A stretch of DNA of 64,000 nt from Vibrio echinoideorum (GCF_024347455.1 NZ_AP025484.1:1-64000), one strand, 5' to 3'. Shown: positions 9,636 to 18,714, numbered from the stretch's first letter. Translations and numbers: made by a program. Notes: generated by a model not told the origin, from the letters alone.

Positions 9636-9917
9636 ATGATTAAAGAAAACACATACTTTGAAGGTGGCGTTAAGTCATTAGCGTTTAACCAAGCTGGTGC
9701 TGATGTGAGTGTTGGTGTGATGGAGGCTGGCGAATACACGTTCGGTACTGCGGCTCCAGAAAAGATGACCGTTGTTAAAGGTGCTTTAATTGTAAAGCGT
9801 GTTGGCGATGATGACTGGACGACATACCAATCTGGTGAGTCTTTTGACGTTGCGGGTGATTCTTCATTCGACTTACAGGTAAAAGAAGCGACAGCTTACC
9901 TGTGTGAATATCTGTAA
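9636..9917 (+). CDS. ppnP: Pyrimidine/purine nucleoside phosphorylase PpnP (YaiE)
   Basis: 93 residues forming a single small cupin, with the family pattern of NTYFEGGVKSLAF at the start and the conserved VGVMEAGEYTFGTAAPEKMTVVKGAL core. PpnP cleaves purine and pyrimidine nucleosides with phosphate to give the base and (deoxy)ribose-1-phosphate. Length equals that of the E. coli protein. A good AAGGAAG RBS precedes the ATG. Single gene. Confidence 0.95.
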   Translation: MIKENTYFEGGVKSLAFNQAGADVSVGVMEAGEYTFGTAAPEKMTVVKGALIVKRVGDDDWTTYQSGESFDVAGDSSFDLQVKEATAYLCEYL

Positions 9918-9973
9918 CTCGCTCTAAATTCGTTTAATCAGGGCATCGTTTATCTCTGATTTAATAGAAAAAA

Positions 9974-9996
9974 AACCACGCTCTAAGAGCGTGGTT
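9974..9996. terminator. Terminator between ppnP and the pirin gene
   Basis: 10-bp GC-rich stem (9974-9983 with 9987-9996) and a 3-nt loop. The run of A on its left is a T-tail for leftward transcription, so it primarily ends the pirin transcript and may also help stop ppnP. Confidence 0.75.
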
Positions 9997-10096
9997 AAAT
10001 AAGTGATAGTAACCGGCAGTGGATAGTGTCACTTGTTTTTGCAGTCATCAAATGGATGACCAAATCGTTGTTCGTTGCAAAATATCTTCAATCTTC

Positions 10097-10128
10097 AATT
10101 CAAAGCTCAATTCAAAGCTCAATTCAAA
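10097..10128. repeat. Short tandem repeat, 12-bp unit
   Basis: AATTCAAAGCTC occurs twice in tandem (10097-10108, 10109-10120), followed by a partial third copy. Located just past the 3' end of the pirin gene. Confidence 0.8.
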
Positions 10129-10151
10129 ATTCAAAGACAGACATTGGTAAA

Positions 10152-11024
10152 TCAGTAAGTCTCAAATACGCCGTTGTTGTAATCCTGAATCGTCTGTTCA
10201 ATCTCTTCCATTGAATTCATGACGAACGGACCATAGTGCACAACAGGTTCATTAATCGGTTCACCAGAAAAAACCAGTACACCTGAATCTTCTAAGCTGT
10301 CTAAAGAAAGCCATTCAGCTTTGGTGAGCAGGGCAAGCTGACCTTGCTTGATCACTTTGTCGCCGATCTTAATGCTGCCTCGGTACACATAAGTCATGGC
10401 ATTGTGATTAACATTAGTCCCTAACGTCACTTTTTGCCCAGCATGAGAGCGCCAATCCGCAACGCTTAATGGCACACCTGTTTTCTGTAATGGACCCTGC
10501 ACTCGTGAAGCCTCTGAATCATCGTCAGTTTGGTTATGCAGTTCAAACCCACCGGCTATCACTCTCAATAAACCACGTTGTTCACTTTGGTGTTCTGTAA
10601 TGCTTTCACTCTGGAAGTCGTGATATTGCGCGGGCAGCATTTTGTGTGACGCAGGCTGATTTATCCAAATCTGAAAGCCATGCAGTGCGCCTTCTTCCAT
10701 CATTGGCATTTCGCTGTGAATAACACCACGACCCGCGGCCATCCACTGTGCGCCACCGCTGCGTAGCTCTCCAACATTCCCCATGTGGTCTTTGTGTTGA
10801 AAGTGACCTTGGAGCATGTAAGTGAGCGTTTCTATACCACGGTGAGGGTGCGGAGGAAAGCCTCCAACATAGTCTTTGCTTTCATCTGACTTAAGTTCAT
10901 CAATCATCAAAAATGGAGAGAAACGCGTGTTATTGAAGCCAGCGAGTCTTTGGATTTTGACGCCATCACCATCGGAGGTGGCATGTGCTGCAATCACATG
11001 ATCTACTGTTCTTACACTCGTCAT
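10152..11024 (-). CDS. Pirin family protein
   Basis: 290 residues with two cupin domains. The four metal ligands of pirins are present: H59 and H61 in PHPHRG, H103 and E105 in GVIHSE. The C-terminal pirin_C domain contains the usual GEPINEPVVHYGPFVMN. Bacterial pirins bind iron and several show quercetin 2,3-dioxygenase activity; others act by protein contacts. Cytoplasmic and apparently monocistronic. Confidence 0.93.
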   Translation of the reverse strand: MTSVRTVDHVIAAHATSDGDGVKIQRLAGFNNTRFSPFLMIDELKSDESKDYVGGFPPHPHRGIETLTYMLQGHFQHKDHMGNVGELRSGGAQWMAAGRGVIHSEMPMMEEGALHGFQIWINQPASHKMLPAQYHDFQSESITEHQSEQRGLLRVIAGGFELHNQTDDDSEASRVQGPLQKTGVPLSVADWRSHAGQKVTLGTNVNHNAMTYVYRGSIKIGDKVIKQGQLALLTKAEWLSLDSLEDSGVLVFSGEPINEPVVHYGPFVMNSMEEIEQTIQDYNNGVFETY

Positions 11025-11115
11025 TTTGAAACCCTCATAAACTTGAATAGCTGTAGTTTATGTAATTCGATTTAAAAAGAAGATGGCATAGCGTTGAGTG
11101 ACTTATTCGAAAATT

Positions 11116-11152
11116 TTGAACAGGTAACAATAATGTTGAACAGGTAACAATA
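11116..11152. repeat. Two 17-bp direct repeats with 20-bp period, possible operator pair
   Basis: TTGAACAGGTAACAATA at 11116-11132 and again at 11136-11152. The period of 20 bp is about two helical turns. They lie between the divergent pirin and small-membrane-protein genes, about 50 bp before the latter start codon, so a regulator binding side by side is plausible. No family assigned. Confidence 0.5.
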
Positions 11153-11201
11153 TGAAATTATGCCTATACTCAATATAGAGTAGACCGCCAAGGAGGCCGC
11201 T

Positions 11202-11483
11202 ATGGCAGTACAGCAAAAACATGGCGAAAGGCAAGGTCGGATGGGCTTTGATAACGACTTTACAACGGAGCAAGGGCAGCGTTTTACCGAGGTTGCGAAC
11301 AGCGCGGTTAAACGTCGCGTGAAAAAGCGTGCGATCGAAGCACCGTTTATTCAGTCGGCTAAGCAAGCTGCTTTTAAAACGGTAGTGAGACCTAGAGGCA
11401 ATAACCCAAACCGAACACGACAAGTCATATGGATGATTGTGACCGGGTTAGTGAGCCTATGGCTTATGTATATGGCAGGTTAG
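11202..11483 (+). CDS. Small hypothetical protein with C-terminal membrane anchor
   Basis: 93 residues; start supported by an excellent AGGAGG about 7 bp upstream. Two parts: a charged, arginine- and lysine-rich cytoplasmic portion (VKRRVKKRAIEAPF in the middle) and one C-terminal membrane segment (about 75-92, VIWMIVTGLVSLWLMYMAG), i.e. a tail-anchored layout. No recognised family. A frame on the opposite strand is open over the same stretch but has no RBS of similar quality. Confidence 0.7.
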   Translation: MAVQQKHGERQGRMGFDNDFTTEQGQRFTEVANSAVKRRVKKRAIEAPFIQSAKQAAFKTVVRPRGNNPNRTRQVIWMIVTGLVSLWLMYMAG

Positions 11484-11511
11484 TGCGTTTAGCAGTCAGC
11501 GATATTAATGG

Positions 11512-12735
11512 TTAACGTTGACGCGTTTTTAACAGCGTAACATTGTTCCCTTCGACTTTTGCTTCAAGACAATCTTCAAGCTCAGATGAATCCGATTCTG
11601 AGAAGGTTAGGTTCGTCGGTAGTTCTTCGATCAATGTCGATACTGGATTGTCGTGATAATAAGCGTATCGGTTTTTTCCTGAATGCTTAGCGACATACAT
11701 CGCTTTATCAGCACATCTCGTCAGTTCATGTAGCTCTTGAGCATCTTGCGGATACAAAGACACCCCCACACTGAGCGTTAATTCCTTGATTCTCTCGTTT
11801 GTCTGGCAACCACTTTCGAATAACCCACAAATCCTATCTAAAATACCGTCTAGATCTTTACGAGTTGGTACATCGTAGAGCATCAAAACAAACTCGTCGC
11901 CAGCAAAGCGCGCAATCGAATAGTCGTATTCATGGCTTTTTCTGTCTCTGGTTCGAATGTTGTTACTCAAGCGATTAGCAAAGTGCTGTAAGACACTGTC
12001 TCCTACGTCGTGCCCGTAGCTGTCGTTAATGCCTTTAAAGTCATCAATATCTAAAAAGACCAATGCCGTAAGTGATCGCTCACTATCCACTGTCGCAAGC
12101 TTTTCTACCGCCCAGCGCTCAAAGCTCCAACGGTTGGCCAATCCGGTAAGTTGGTCTCTGTAGGCCAGATCTTCAATGCCTTCTTTATAAAGGCGTTGGA
12201 TATAACTGACGGCTTTTGTGTAGTAATAAGCGGATGTGTGACACACCAAGCTCATAGTAAACAGGCTAAGAATAAACCGATGTGTGCTGTTAAATGGCAG
12301 AGAAAAGTTATTGGGCATTGCCGTAATCAAGGTGCTGATAAACAAACAAAATGAGGTGCTAAAGATGATTCCAATTCTGAAGTCATTGATAAAAATCACC
12401 GCCGCCAGAATAGGGTAGAGCCAAAGTATTCGGTCAGGAATGGCGTGACTGTACAAAAATAGGATGACCCCTTGAACCAGTAAAACACCGCTCAGGACCA
12501 ATTCGGAATATTCAGGGTTAATGACTTTTCTTACGTAAAATGCATTGGAGATAGCGATCAGTGCAAAACACAATTCGAAAACCGACAGTGTGTAATGTTG
12601 GCCTTGGAAGTAAGCCCAAGTGTAGAAAATGAATAACGCAGCGGCAGTCAGTGAAAAGGAGTGGACAATTTTTTGCTTGCGGGTGGATCGTATGTCCGCC
12701 ATTTCTTCTAGGTGTCTGCCGACTGGCCTGTTCAT
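11512..12735 (-). CDS. Membrane-bound diguanylate cyclase (GGDEF)
   Basis: 407 residues: about six membrane segments (residues 25-190) without a recognised sensor domain, then a GGDEF domain (about 195-360). The active-site loop reads RFAGDEFVL, a GGDEF variant with Ala at the first position that is usually still active; the upstream LDIDDFKGINDSYGHDVGD substrate and metal motif is intact. No RxxD inhibitory site is found five residues before the loop. It should make c-di-GMP. A start at 12702 (MADIRST) is an alternative, because neither start has a strong RBS. Confidence 0.88.
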   Translation of the reverse strand: MNRPVGRHLEEMADIRSTRKQKIVHSFSLTAAALFIFYTWAYFQGQHYTLSVFELCFALIAISNAFYVRKVINPEYSELVLSGVLLVQGVILFLYSHAIPDRILWLYPILAAVIFINDFRIGIIFSTSFCLFISTLITAMPNNFSLPFNSTHRFILSLFTMSLVCHTSAYYYTKAVSYIQRLYKEGIEDLAYRDQLTGLANRWSFERWAVEKLATVDSERSLTALVFLDIDDFKGINDSYGHDVGDSVLQHFANRLSNNIRTRDRKSHEYDYSIARFAGDEFVLMLYDVPTRKDLDGILDRICGLFESGCQTNERIKELTLSVGVSLYPQDAQELHELTRCADKAMYVAKHSGKNRYAYYHDNPVSTLIEELPTNLTFSESDSSELEDCLEAKVEGNNVTLLKTRQR

Positions 12736-13035
12736 GTGATTTGTGCCACGAATTTTGATAATGGTTTTAATACTAGATTAAATAATAAGCTTGTCGGAGG
12801 TTTGCTTACCTATTTAATGTGACAACTATCAAGGTTTTATATTAAAAGCTAATTAATCCATTATAAATAGTGATGTGCATCACCGACGGTGCAAGTCAAC
12901 CTTACAACGCGCTATTCAAAGAGTGGGTTGGTAGAGGTTATTTGATGATTATGTACTTGCTTTCCAATGATTTACTCAACATAGTTTGTAGATACCTAAA
13001 TGTTTATAGATACCTAAATTTTAGAGAGGCTCATT
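12736..13035. other. 300-bp intergenic region with a short direct repeat
   Basis: Contains TAGATACCTAAAT twice (12989-13001 and 13007-13019, period 18 bp) just before the DUF1840 gene, and a small hairpin CACCG-A-CGGTG near 12886. I checked it for a c-di-GMP riboswitch because of the neighbouring cyclase gene and found no convincing match. No credible ORF. Confidence 0.45.
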
Positions 13036-13374
13036 ATGTTAATTACCTTTAGTTGCAAGGCTCATGCTAGCGTCACGATGTTCGGTGAGGTAGGCCTTCA
13101 GTTCATTAAAATGCTTGGGCATAGTGGCACTATACCTGGTGCTATTGATGCTTCAGAAGTACCTCAGGCACTAAATAATTTACGAGCGGCGGTTACAGCA
13201 GAGCAAAGTAAACCGGTAGATCAAGAGAATACTGATGACGACAATGAAGAAGAGGTTGTTGAAGCACCTGTCAATATCGGCAGTCGAGCTTTTCCATTGG
13301 TTGAGTTGCTAAAAGCAGCCATCAAAGAAGAGTGTGACGTGATGTGGGAAGATGGAAGTGGCAAACGTTTGTAG
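13036..13374 (+). CDS. DUF1840 domain-containing protein
   Basis: 112 residues. N-terminal MLITFSCKAHASVTMFGEVGLQFIKMLGHSGTIPGAI and C-terminal SRAFPLVELLKAAIKEECDVMWED are hallmarks of DUF1840, with an acidic linker (TDDDNEEEVVE) between them. RBS GAGAGG upstream. Soluble, function unknown, common in gamma- and beta-proteobacteria. Confidence 0.85.
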   Translation: MLITFSCKAHASVTMFGEVGLQFIKMLGHSGTIPGAIDASEVPQALNNLRAAVTAEQSKPVDQENTDDDNEEEVVEAPVNIGSRAFPLVELLKAAIKEECDVMWEDGSGKRL

Positions 13375-13459
13375 GCTGATTTAATGACTTAAGTTTCGTT
13401 CCCTAAGCTCCATTTTTTAAGATGAACTGTTCGGGCTCTGTTTAATGGAACCTGTTTGT

Positions 13460-13525
13460 CAAAGCCAGTATCGGTCATGCTGATCAAATGTGATCGCAAT
13501 GGTTCGAGACTGGCTTTGTTGTTTC
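13460..13525. terminator. Terminator-like hairpin with structured loop
   Basis: Perfect 10-bp outer stem (13460-13469 with 13509-13518), a smaller hairpin in the loop (GATCA/TGATC, 13482-13495) and a short T-rich tail. Lies between the converging DUF1840 gene and the split lipoprotein gene. Confidence 0.6.
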
Positions 13526-13838
13526 TATCTTCTAGTTGGCTTTATTGAAGCGGATAGATTGTAGCTTCTTCTCAGACCCATCAATGTACGCGTAGCTGTC
13601 GATAATCCATAACTTATCACTCACCATCGCTAATTCTAGGCGAACATCAGCACTGTTCACGTCTTGGTAAATGATGTCTTGAATATTGGTTGGGTAGAAG
13701 TTGTAACGATTCGCTTGTGGTTGATGTTCACCTGCGAAGTTAACCGTCACGTCTGTTGCATCGTTCATCACGTCCAGTTGGTAACCTTGTTCAACGGTAT
13801 AAGAGAACTGATCTGCTCCAGTAAGACTGGACACCGCA

Positions 13839-14690
13839 TTAAGCGACATATTGTTTTTCAAAGTTAACTGGGCTTAGATACCCAAGAGCACTGTGCCTTC
13901 TTGTTCGATTATAATCAACTTCGATGTATTCAAAGAGTGCTTGACGCATCTCTTCTCGGGTCATTATCGACTCGTATTGGACGGCTTCTACTTTCATTGA
14001 GTGGAAAAAGCTTTCAACACAAGCGTTGTCCCAGCAATTTCCCTTCCTACTCATACTTTGCTTTAGATTATGAGCTGCGATTAAGTCGCGGTAGTCTTTT
14101 GAACAATATTGGCTACCTCTATCACTATGGATAATCACTTCTTCTGGCATGCCTCTGCGGAACAATGCCATTGATAGCGCATCACAGACCAGAGTTGCGG
14201 TCATTCTGGTACTCATTGACCAACCAACTACTTGCCGTGAGTACAAGTCGATAACAACGGCTAAATACATCCAGCCTTCGCTTGTCGCTAGATAAGTGAT
14301 ATCTCCAGCCCATTTTTGGTTTGGTGCTGTCGCATTAAAGTCTTGCTCAAGCAAATTCGGGGCTACAGGAAGTCTATGCTTACTGTCTGTCGTACATTTG
14401 AATTTACGGGCGGCCTTCGCAACTAACCCCTGACGCCTCATGCTCGCGGCGATGGTTTTTACATCGTGTTTATTACCATTTTCTTCAAGTTCTTTTTGAA
14501 TGCGCCTTGCACCATCACGCTCCTTTTTATCATCAAAGACTTCACGAACTTTGCTATCAAGCTGCTTTCGGTGTTCGTTGCGTTGGGTGACTTTATGCCG
14601 ATTATCAATCCAATAATAAAACCCACTTCGAGAAACCCCAAACACCTTAGCCATACGGACAACCTTATACTGCATCAGGTGTTCGAGCAT
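13839..14690 (-). CDS. IS3-family transposase OrfB (DDE integrase core)
   Basis: 283 residues from the ATG at 14690. An HTH_21 segment (FGVSRSGFYYW), then the rve catalytic core with the DDE residues in WAGDITYL, IIHSDRGSQY and the Glu of NACVESFFHSMK, ending in the family's RRHSALGYLSPVNFEKQ. It is normally made as an OrfAB fusion: the -1 frame stays open from the slippery site in orfA into this frame. It catalyses excision and integration of the element. Confidence 0.93.
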   Translation of the reverse strand: MLEHLMQYKVVRMAKVFGVSRSGFYYWIDNRHKVTQRNEHRKQLDSKVREVFDDKKERDGARRIQKELEENGNKHDVKTIAASMRRQGLVAKAARKFKCTTDSKHRLPVAPNLLEQDFNATAPNQKWAGDITYLATSEGWMYLAVVIDLYSRQVVGWSMSTRMTATLVCDALSMALFRRGMPEEVIIHSDRGSQYCSKDYRDLIAAHNLKQSMSRKGNCWDNACVESFFHSMKVEAVQYESIMTREEMRQALFEYIEVDYNRTRRHSALGYLSPVNFEKQYVA

Positions 14691-14704
14691 AAACTCATAG
14701 CAAT

Positions 14705-14989
14705 CTACTTTAGATTTTTCGCGAAGTAGGTGGCGGCCTTTTTTACGATATCTAGCTCTTCAGCTTGCTCTGCCAATAATCGTTTGAGTTTGGCATTTTC
14801 AGTGGCTAGTTCCTTTTCTCTATCGCTGATTTTCGCATCTTTTTTGACGGCTTTACGCCACCCATAAATTTGAGATTCATATAGCGAAAGCTGTCGTGCG
14901 GCGGCAGCGACACCGACTTTCTCTGCTAACTTAAGCGCTTCGGCTTTAAATTCAGGAGCATGTTTAATTCGTGTTTTCTTAGTTGTCAT
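14705..14989 (-). CDS. IS3-family transposase OrfA (HTH_Tnp_1)
   Basis: 94 residues. HTH (FKAEALKLAEKVGVAAAARQLSLYESQIYGWRKA region) followed by a coiled coil (REKELATENAKLKRLLAEQAEELDIVKKA) that mediates multimerisation in IS3 elements. It binds the terminal repeats. An RBS-like GAGGTG precedes the ATG. The stop lies 14 bp upstream of the OrfB ATG. Confidence 0.93.
   Translation of the reverse strand: MTTKKTRIKHAPEFKAEALKLAEKVGVAAAARQLSLYESQIYGWRKAVKKDAKISDREKELATENAKLKRLLAEQAEELDIVKKAATYFAKNLK
14738..14744 (-). other. Programmed -1 frameshift slippery site of the IS
   Basis: On the minus strand the heptamer A-AAA-AAG is in the orfA frame (codons GTA AAA AAG). After a -1 slip the frame reads GRHLLREKSKVDCYEFM and continues without a stop into OrfB, giving the OrfAB transposase. 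Confidence 0.85.
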
Positions 14990-15798
14990 TGTTCACCTCG
15001 TTAGTGATTGTACTCACTTAACTCAGTGTCCAAAACTTCTGGTGCGGATCAAACTGTGCAGAGAGCTCAACGCCTTGTTGGTTTTCAATATTGATGTTGG
15101 CTTGGCTGATACTCGCCAGATTGCCCATTGCTTGAAGGCTATCAATATTGCTGTTGGTATCAACATGGTTACGAATGGTCACGTTCCATTCGCCAATGAA
15201 GTTATTAAGCTCTTGCCAGTTTTGCTGTGTTGTTTCTGTATTAGCAGGGCTTACCGCTTGCGTGCCACCGGTTTGTACAATCGCATCGTTACGGCTGTCG
15301 TGACGGATGTTTTCACGGTTGTTCTGAAGGTCATTACTCGCACCCGCTACGCCGCCGGCTAACCCGCCAACCATCGCTCCTTGAACCGCTAAATCCGCTT
15401 CACCGGTCAACGCGCCAAGCGTTAAACCAAGTAACGCACCCCCCACAGCGCCTTGCTTAGTACTTGCGTTGGGATCGTCCTCACCAGGTGTCACACACCC
15501 TGCAAGTAATGGAAGACTGATAGCTGCGGTCAGCGAAGCTTTAGTAAACGAGTTCATAAGTTTGGCCTTAAAATGTGTACAAATAAAGAGCAGGAGACTT
15601 TATCAATACAATGTCAGGAGATGATTATGAACAGTGTTTTATTTGTTGCGAGGTGTTTCAAATGTTACGAGCAGAATAATATCGTGCGATGAAATCTCCA
15701 ATGTTTTTATAAGCACAAATACACATATTTTTGATAATTAAAGTAAACTGGAACAATAAGTTATATTTATAAATGCATTTTGAGCTAAAGGATATTTG

Positions 15799-18714
15799 AT
15801 GAGTTTCTCTTCCCAAGCCCGTCGCTACACCAGTTTGTTTAGTACCTTATCGTTGGTGGCTGTGTCGGCGCCGAGTATTGCCGATATCTCAACAACCCCC
15901 GTGATTGGTGGGGTGTTCAGTTCCAGCGAGGTGCTGAAAAACCAGGTGCTTTCCAGCTTAAGTTATTCTGCTAAGTTCACTCGTGATGCGGCGCTGTTTA
16001 CTATTGGTGGCGTAACCTTAGATGCGTATATTCTCGCGCTTCCTCTAGATGCCAAAACGAAAGCGAGAGTCATCGCTCAGTTATCAAACCCATCTTACTC
16101 GATTCCTTTAGGCTATTTTCTCTATAGCTATTACGACCGCTATTCAGGTTTGGGAAGTGAGGATGTCTTTAAAGCGTATTTGTCGACGGTTTATGATGAC
16201 AAGGCTTTAAAAGGTTTTGAACATAGTCTCTATTATGTCGGCGAAGAAGCGATCTCAGAACACCAAGAGCCTGATACTTCGACGGAAGCGACAGGGCATC
16301 ATGAGGGAATTCGTATCGATGAACAGTTCATTGCCAATATGGTTGTGATCTACGATGCGCTATTCGAAATTGGTGTTTGGCAAGACATGGACACGCTTCC
16401 TGATAGTTACACCTACTTAACGAACAGCCCTGAAGATTTAGCGATTATTGCTCAGATTCAACCGATTATTGTCGATTTGATTGGCAAAGCGGGGCAGGGG
16501 ATGGACGACGGTGACATGAAGTCTGCGATGCTTGCGATTGCAGAAGATGGTAAAGCAGAGAATGCAGATAAGCCGAACAATAAGGCGCAAGCGCTTACCA
16601 TCACGCTCATTGATTTTGTTCGCTTAAACTTACTCAAAGCCTACCGCCAATTTGTTTATAAAGAAGAAAGAGCTGTTGCACTTGATGATTGGATGCAACA
16701 AGCGTTTAGTGACCAACCTAATACGTTAATTCAATTCTTAGAATCCCAACAAAATAAACGTTTTGCGGTTCAAGTAACCGTCGACGGTTTACAACAAGGG
16801 CTGATCGAAGGCTTGGTTGATGAGGGTTCGCCTTTCATCTCTGTCGCTTATCAGAATCATAAAAATCGAACTCAATATAAACCTCAGTTAGAAAAAGTGA
16901 TTGAACCTGAGCACCAACAACAAGTGAGGTTCATGGAAACTCTGTCTGAGCAAACTTACCGTGACCCGCATTATCTTCCTTTCTTTAAAAAGCTCTATCA
17001 AGAACATCGAGACAACATAAGTCGGGTCGGTATTTCATCGACTCCGACAATCAGTGTCCGTAACCTGCCAATTATCAAGACTGGAGCGAAAGTGTCTGGC
17101 TCTGGAGGCACTGGCATTCCCAATTTCCATTTTGTCGACCGTGAGATCGACCGAGCTTATTACTTCTTTGGTAATGATGCTCTGCAACTGGATGTCCTGA
17201 TGGCTAATAACAAGGTACAGACTATGTTCGATCGCCTTGATTACCTGAAAACGCTGAACTGCAATGCTCAGTACGATTGGAATGCTCACACGACTTACGA
17301 TGGGCTAGTGAACTTGGGTTTGGGTGAGTCGCTGCGTGATTACGGGGAGAAACGCTGCGTTAAAGAACTTCAAGAGCGTTCTGAAGTGGAAGTTGTTCTG
17401 CGAAATAAGCGTGCAGCCTTGATCCAAGATATTGAAGCGTATCAGTCTATATCCGGCTTTGATTTCTTCACCAGATATTCGAAGAAAGCTCAGGTTAAGC
17501 AGGCAATCACTCAGTTCGCTGAACTCGATGGTAAAGGAATGCCGGACTACACCTTGGTTTACAACCCGTGGCCAGATCACTTTGCGCACTTTACAGGTCC
17601 CTTTAGTGACGAAATCTTGATGCCGACCGGAGAGTTGAACCGATTGGATTATTGGATTCGTCAAATTGAAGCAACCTATCGCAGTGCAGGCGTTTACGAT
17701 AAAACGCTATGGGGCATGGCAGGGGATCACGGTTTAACGCCGGTGTTCTACGCGCTTAATCCTGAGAAACAGGTGTTTGAAGGTTTGCAAGCGGATCTAG
17801 ACTACCCCATTGTTGTGAAGAAAATATCTTCAGATGAAGGCGAGGGGCCTAAAATTACCAACGCTTTAAGCTACCCGAGCTCTAAGGCTATTGATGTGGT
17901 AGTCGCTTCTACCGCTGGTGGTAACTTTATGATGGATTTCTTTAACTCGAGTCAAGGTTGGCAGGTTCAACCTGTCTATCAAGAGCTCAAGCTGTGGAGT
18001 CCAATTGCAGCGCCAGCAGGTCAGAGCATTGATGTTATTGATCAGATAGCGCGACGCTTACCTGAAAGTCTTGATTACATGGTGGTGCGAGAAAGCGAAT
18101 GTGACCAACAACGGTGCGCGGTTCGTGTGATTGGCAATCGCGATTTAGAACGTGTCGATGAATTGATTACACGCGAAGGTGATAAGCTTTTCTATGAGTC
18201 GTTAGAAGCAAATCGAACGCCAGTTCTACTCAACACACAAGAGCTTAACCCCTATCTGAACTCACCTAGTGAATCTGATTTCGCGCTCTATTCTCAATTA
18301 GTTGAACAGTGTATAAACCGAGCGGTTAAGGTGGATGTCATAACGTGGTGCAGCAGTGCCGAGTGGACGTCATTAACGCAATTAACGCCTCGACCAGATT
18401 CAGTAAATCAATTGGCCAATATTTATCTAGAAGACAGAGCTGGAACGATTAACTTGTTTCCTAAAGCGGGGATTGGTTTCAATACGAAGGTTCCGGGCCG
18501 TCATGCTGGTGAAGATTATCTAGAGAAAGATGCATTCATTGGTTTTTGGGGGGCGCCAATAGGTGGTGAATCTGAGCCATTGAAGATCGAAGCGAATGGA
18601 TCTTTAGCACCAACTTTGTTTGAGTATTTAACCGGTGAACCTGTGGTCGCAGGTGAAAACGGGTGGGGATTCCCATCTTTGCTGAATCAACTGGATGTGC
18701 CTAAGAACCACTAA
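15799..18714 (+). CDS. Secreted alkaline-phosphatase-superfamily phosphodiesterase / nucleotide pyrophosphatase-like protein
   Basis: 971 residues from the ATG at 15799 (AAAGGA just before; an in-frame TTG lies 3 bp earlier). Signal peptide at about 1-28 (ending APSIA). The first 400 residues are not recognisable. The rest carries alkaline-phosphatase-superfamily metal motifs in order: a candidate nucleophile Thr in GSGGTGIPNFHFVD, YNPWPDHFAHFTGP, GMAGDHGLTP and PGRHAGEDY. This pattern suits a two-metal phosphodiesterase or pyrophosphatase in the periplasm. It is monocistronic. The exact substrate is not predictable from the sequence, and the family call rests on motifs only. Confidence 0.7.
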   Translation: MSFSSQARRYTSLFSTLSLVAVSAPSIADISTTPVIGGVFSSSEVLKNQVLSSLSYSAKFTRDAALFTIGGVTLDAYILALPLDAKTKARVIAQLSNPSYSIPLGYFLYSYYDRYSGLGSEDVFKAYLSTVYDDKALKGFEHSLYYVGEEAISEHQEPDTSTEATGHHEGIRIDEQFIANMVVIYDALFEIGVWQDMDTLPDSYTYLTNSPEDLAIIAQIQPIIVDLIGKAGQGMDDGDMKSAMLAIAEDGKAENADKPNNKAQALTITLIDFVRLNLLKAYRQFVYKEERAVALDDWMQQAFSDQPNTLIQFLESQQNKRFAVQVTVDGLQQGLIEGLVDEGSPFISVAYQNHKNRTQYKPQLEKVIEPEHQQQVRFMETLSEQTYRDPHYLPFFKKLYQEHRDNISRVGISSTPTISVRNLPIIKTGAKVSGSGGTGIPNFHFVDREIDRAYYFFGNDALQLDVLMANNKVQTMFDRLDYLKTLNCNAQYDWNAHTTYDGLVNLGLGESLRDYGEKRCVKELQERSEVEVVLRNKRAALIQDIEAYQSISGFDFFTRYSKKAQVKQAITQFAELDGKGMPDYTLVYNPWPDHFAHFTGPFSDEILMPTGELNRLDYWIRQIEATYRSAGVYDKTLWGMAGDHGLTPVFYALNPEKQVFEGLQADLDYPIVVKKISSDEGEGPKITNALSYPSSKAIDVVVASTAGGNFMMDFFNSSQGWQVQPVYQELKLWSPIAAPAGQSIDVIDQIARRLPESLDYMVVRESECDQQRCAVRVIGNRDLERVDELITREGDKLFYESLEANRTPVLLNTQELNPYLNSPSESDFALYSQLVEQCINRAVKVDVITWCSSAEWTSLTQLTPRPDSVNQLANIYLEDRAGTINLFPKAGIGFNTKVPGRHAGEDYLEKDAFIGFWGAPIGGESEPLKIEANGSLAPTLFEYLTGEPVVAGENGWGFPSLLNQLDVPKNH

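Larger units (their letters stand above)
13828..15032 (-). mobile_element. IS3-family insertion sequence, 1205 bp
   Basis: Imperfect terminal inverted repeats, TGGACACTGAG... at the right edge (15032 inward, minus strand) and TGGACACCGCA... at the left edge (13828 inward, plus strand), 15 of the first 20 bases identical. It contains orfA and orfB with a programmed frameshift signal. The 4 bp next to each end (AGAC left, AAAC right, plus strand) agree at three positions, so a target duplication is not clean. Both ORFs look intact and the element may be active. Confidence 0.9.
13532..15557 (-). pseudogene. Glycine-zipper lipoprotein gene split by an IS3-family element
   Basis: The 5' part (15557 down to about 15033) gives a lipoprotein signal (SLPLLAGC, lipidated Cys21), a glycine-rich zipper (GAVGGALLGLTLGALTGEA ... 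GAMVGGLAGGVAG, about 37-73) and a GEWNVTIRN segment, then runs into the insertion element and stops after four foreign residues. The 3' part (13827 to 13532) continues with LTGADQFSYTVEQGYQLDV and ends SIRFNKAN, a beta-rich domain. The intact protein would have been about 275 residues and sat in an envelope membrane. The two pieces do not rejoin exactly in frame at a simple target duplication. Confidence 0.8.

Noticed and set aside
10026..10214. 62-codon open frame running into the pirin 3' end
   Set aside because: Made mostly of the AATTCAAAGCTC tandem repeat, giving a repetitive peptide; no RBS.
11103..11423. 106-codon open frame on the minus strand opposite the small membrane protein gene
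   Set aside because: No good RBS, and the plus-strand gene has AGGAGG and a sensible membrane anchor.
12870..13052. 60-codon open frame before the DUF1840 gene, and a possible c-di-GMP riboswitch in this gap
   Set aside because: The frame has no RBS and overlaps the next gene; the sequence lacks the conserved GEMM core words.
13851..13870. Left end of the IS placed at GTTAACTGGGCTTAG near 13863
   Set aside because: A much better inverted-repeat partner (TGGACAC...) is at 13828, and this also places the transposase stop codon inside the element.
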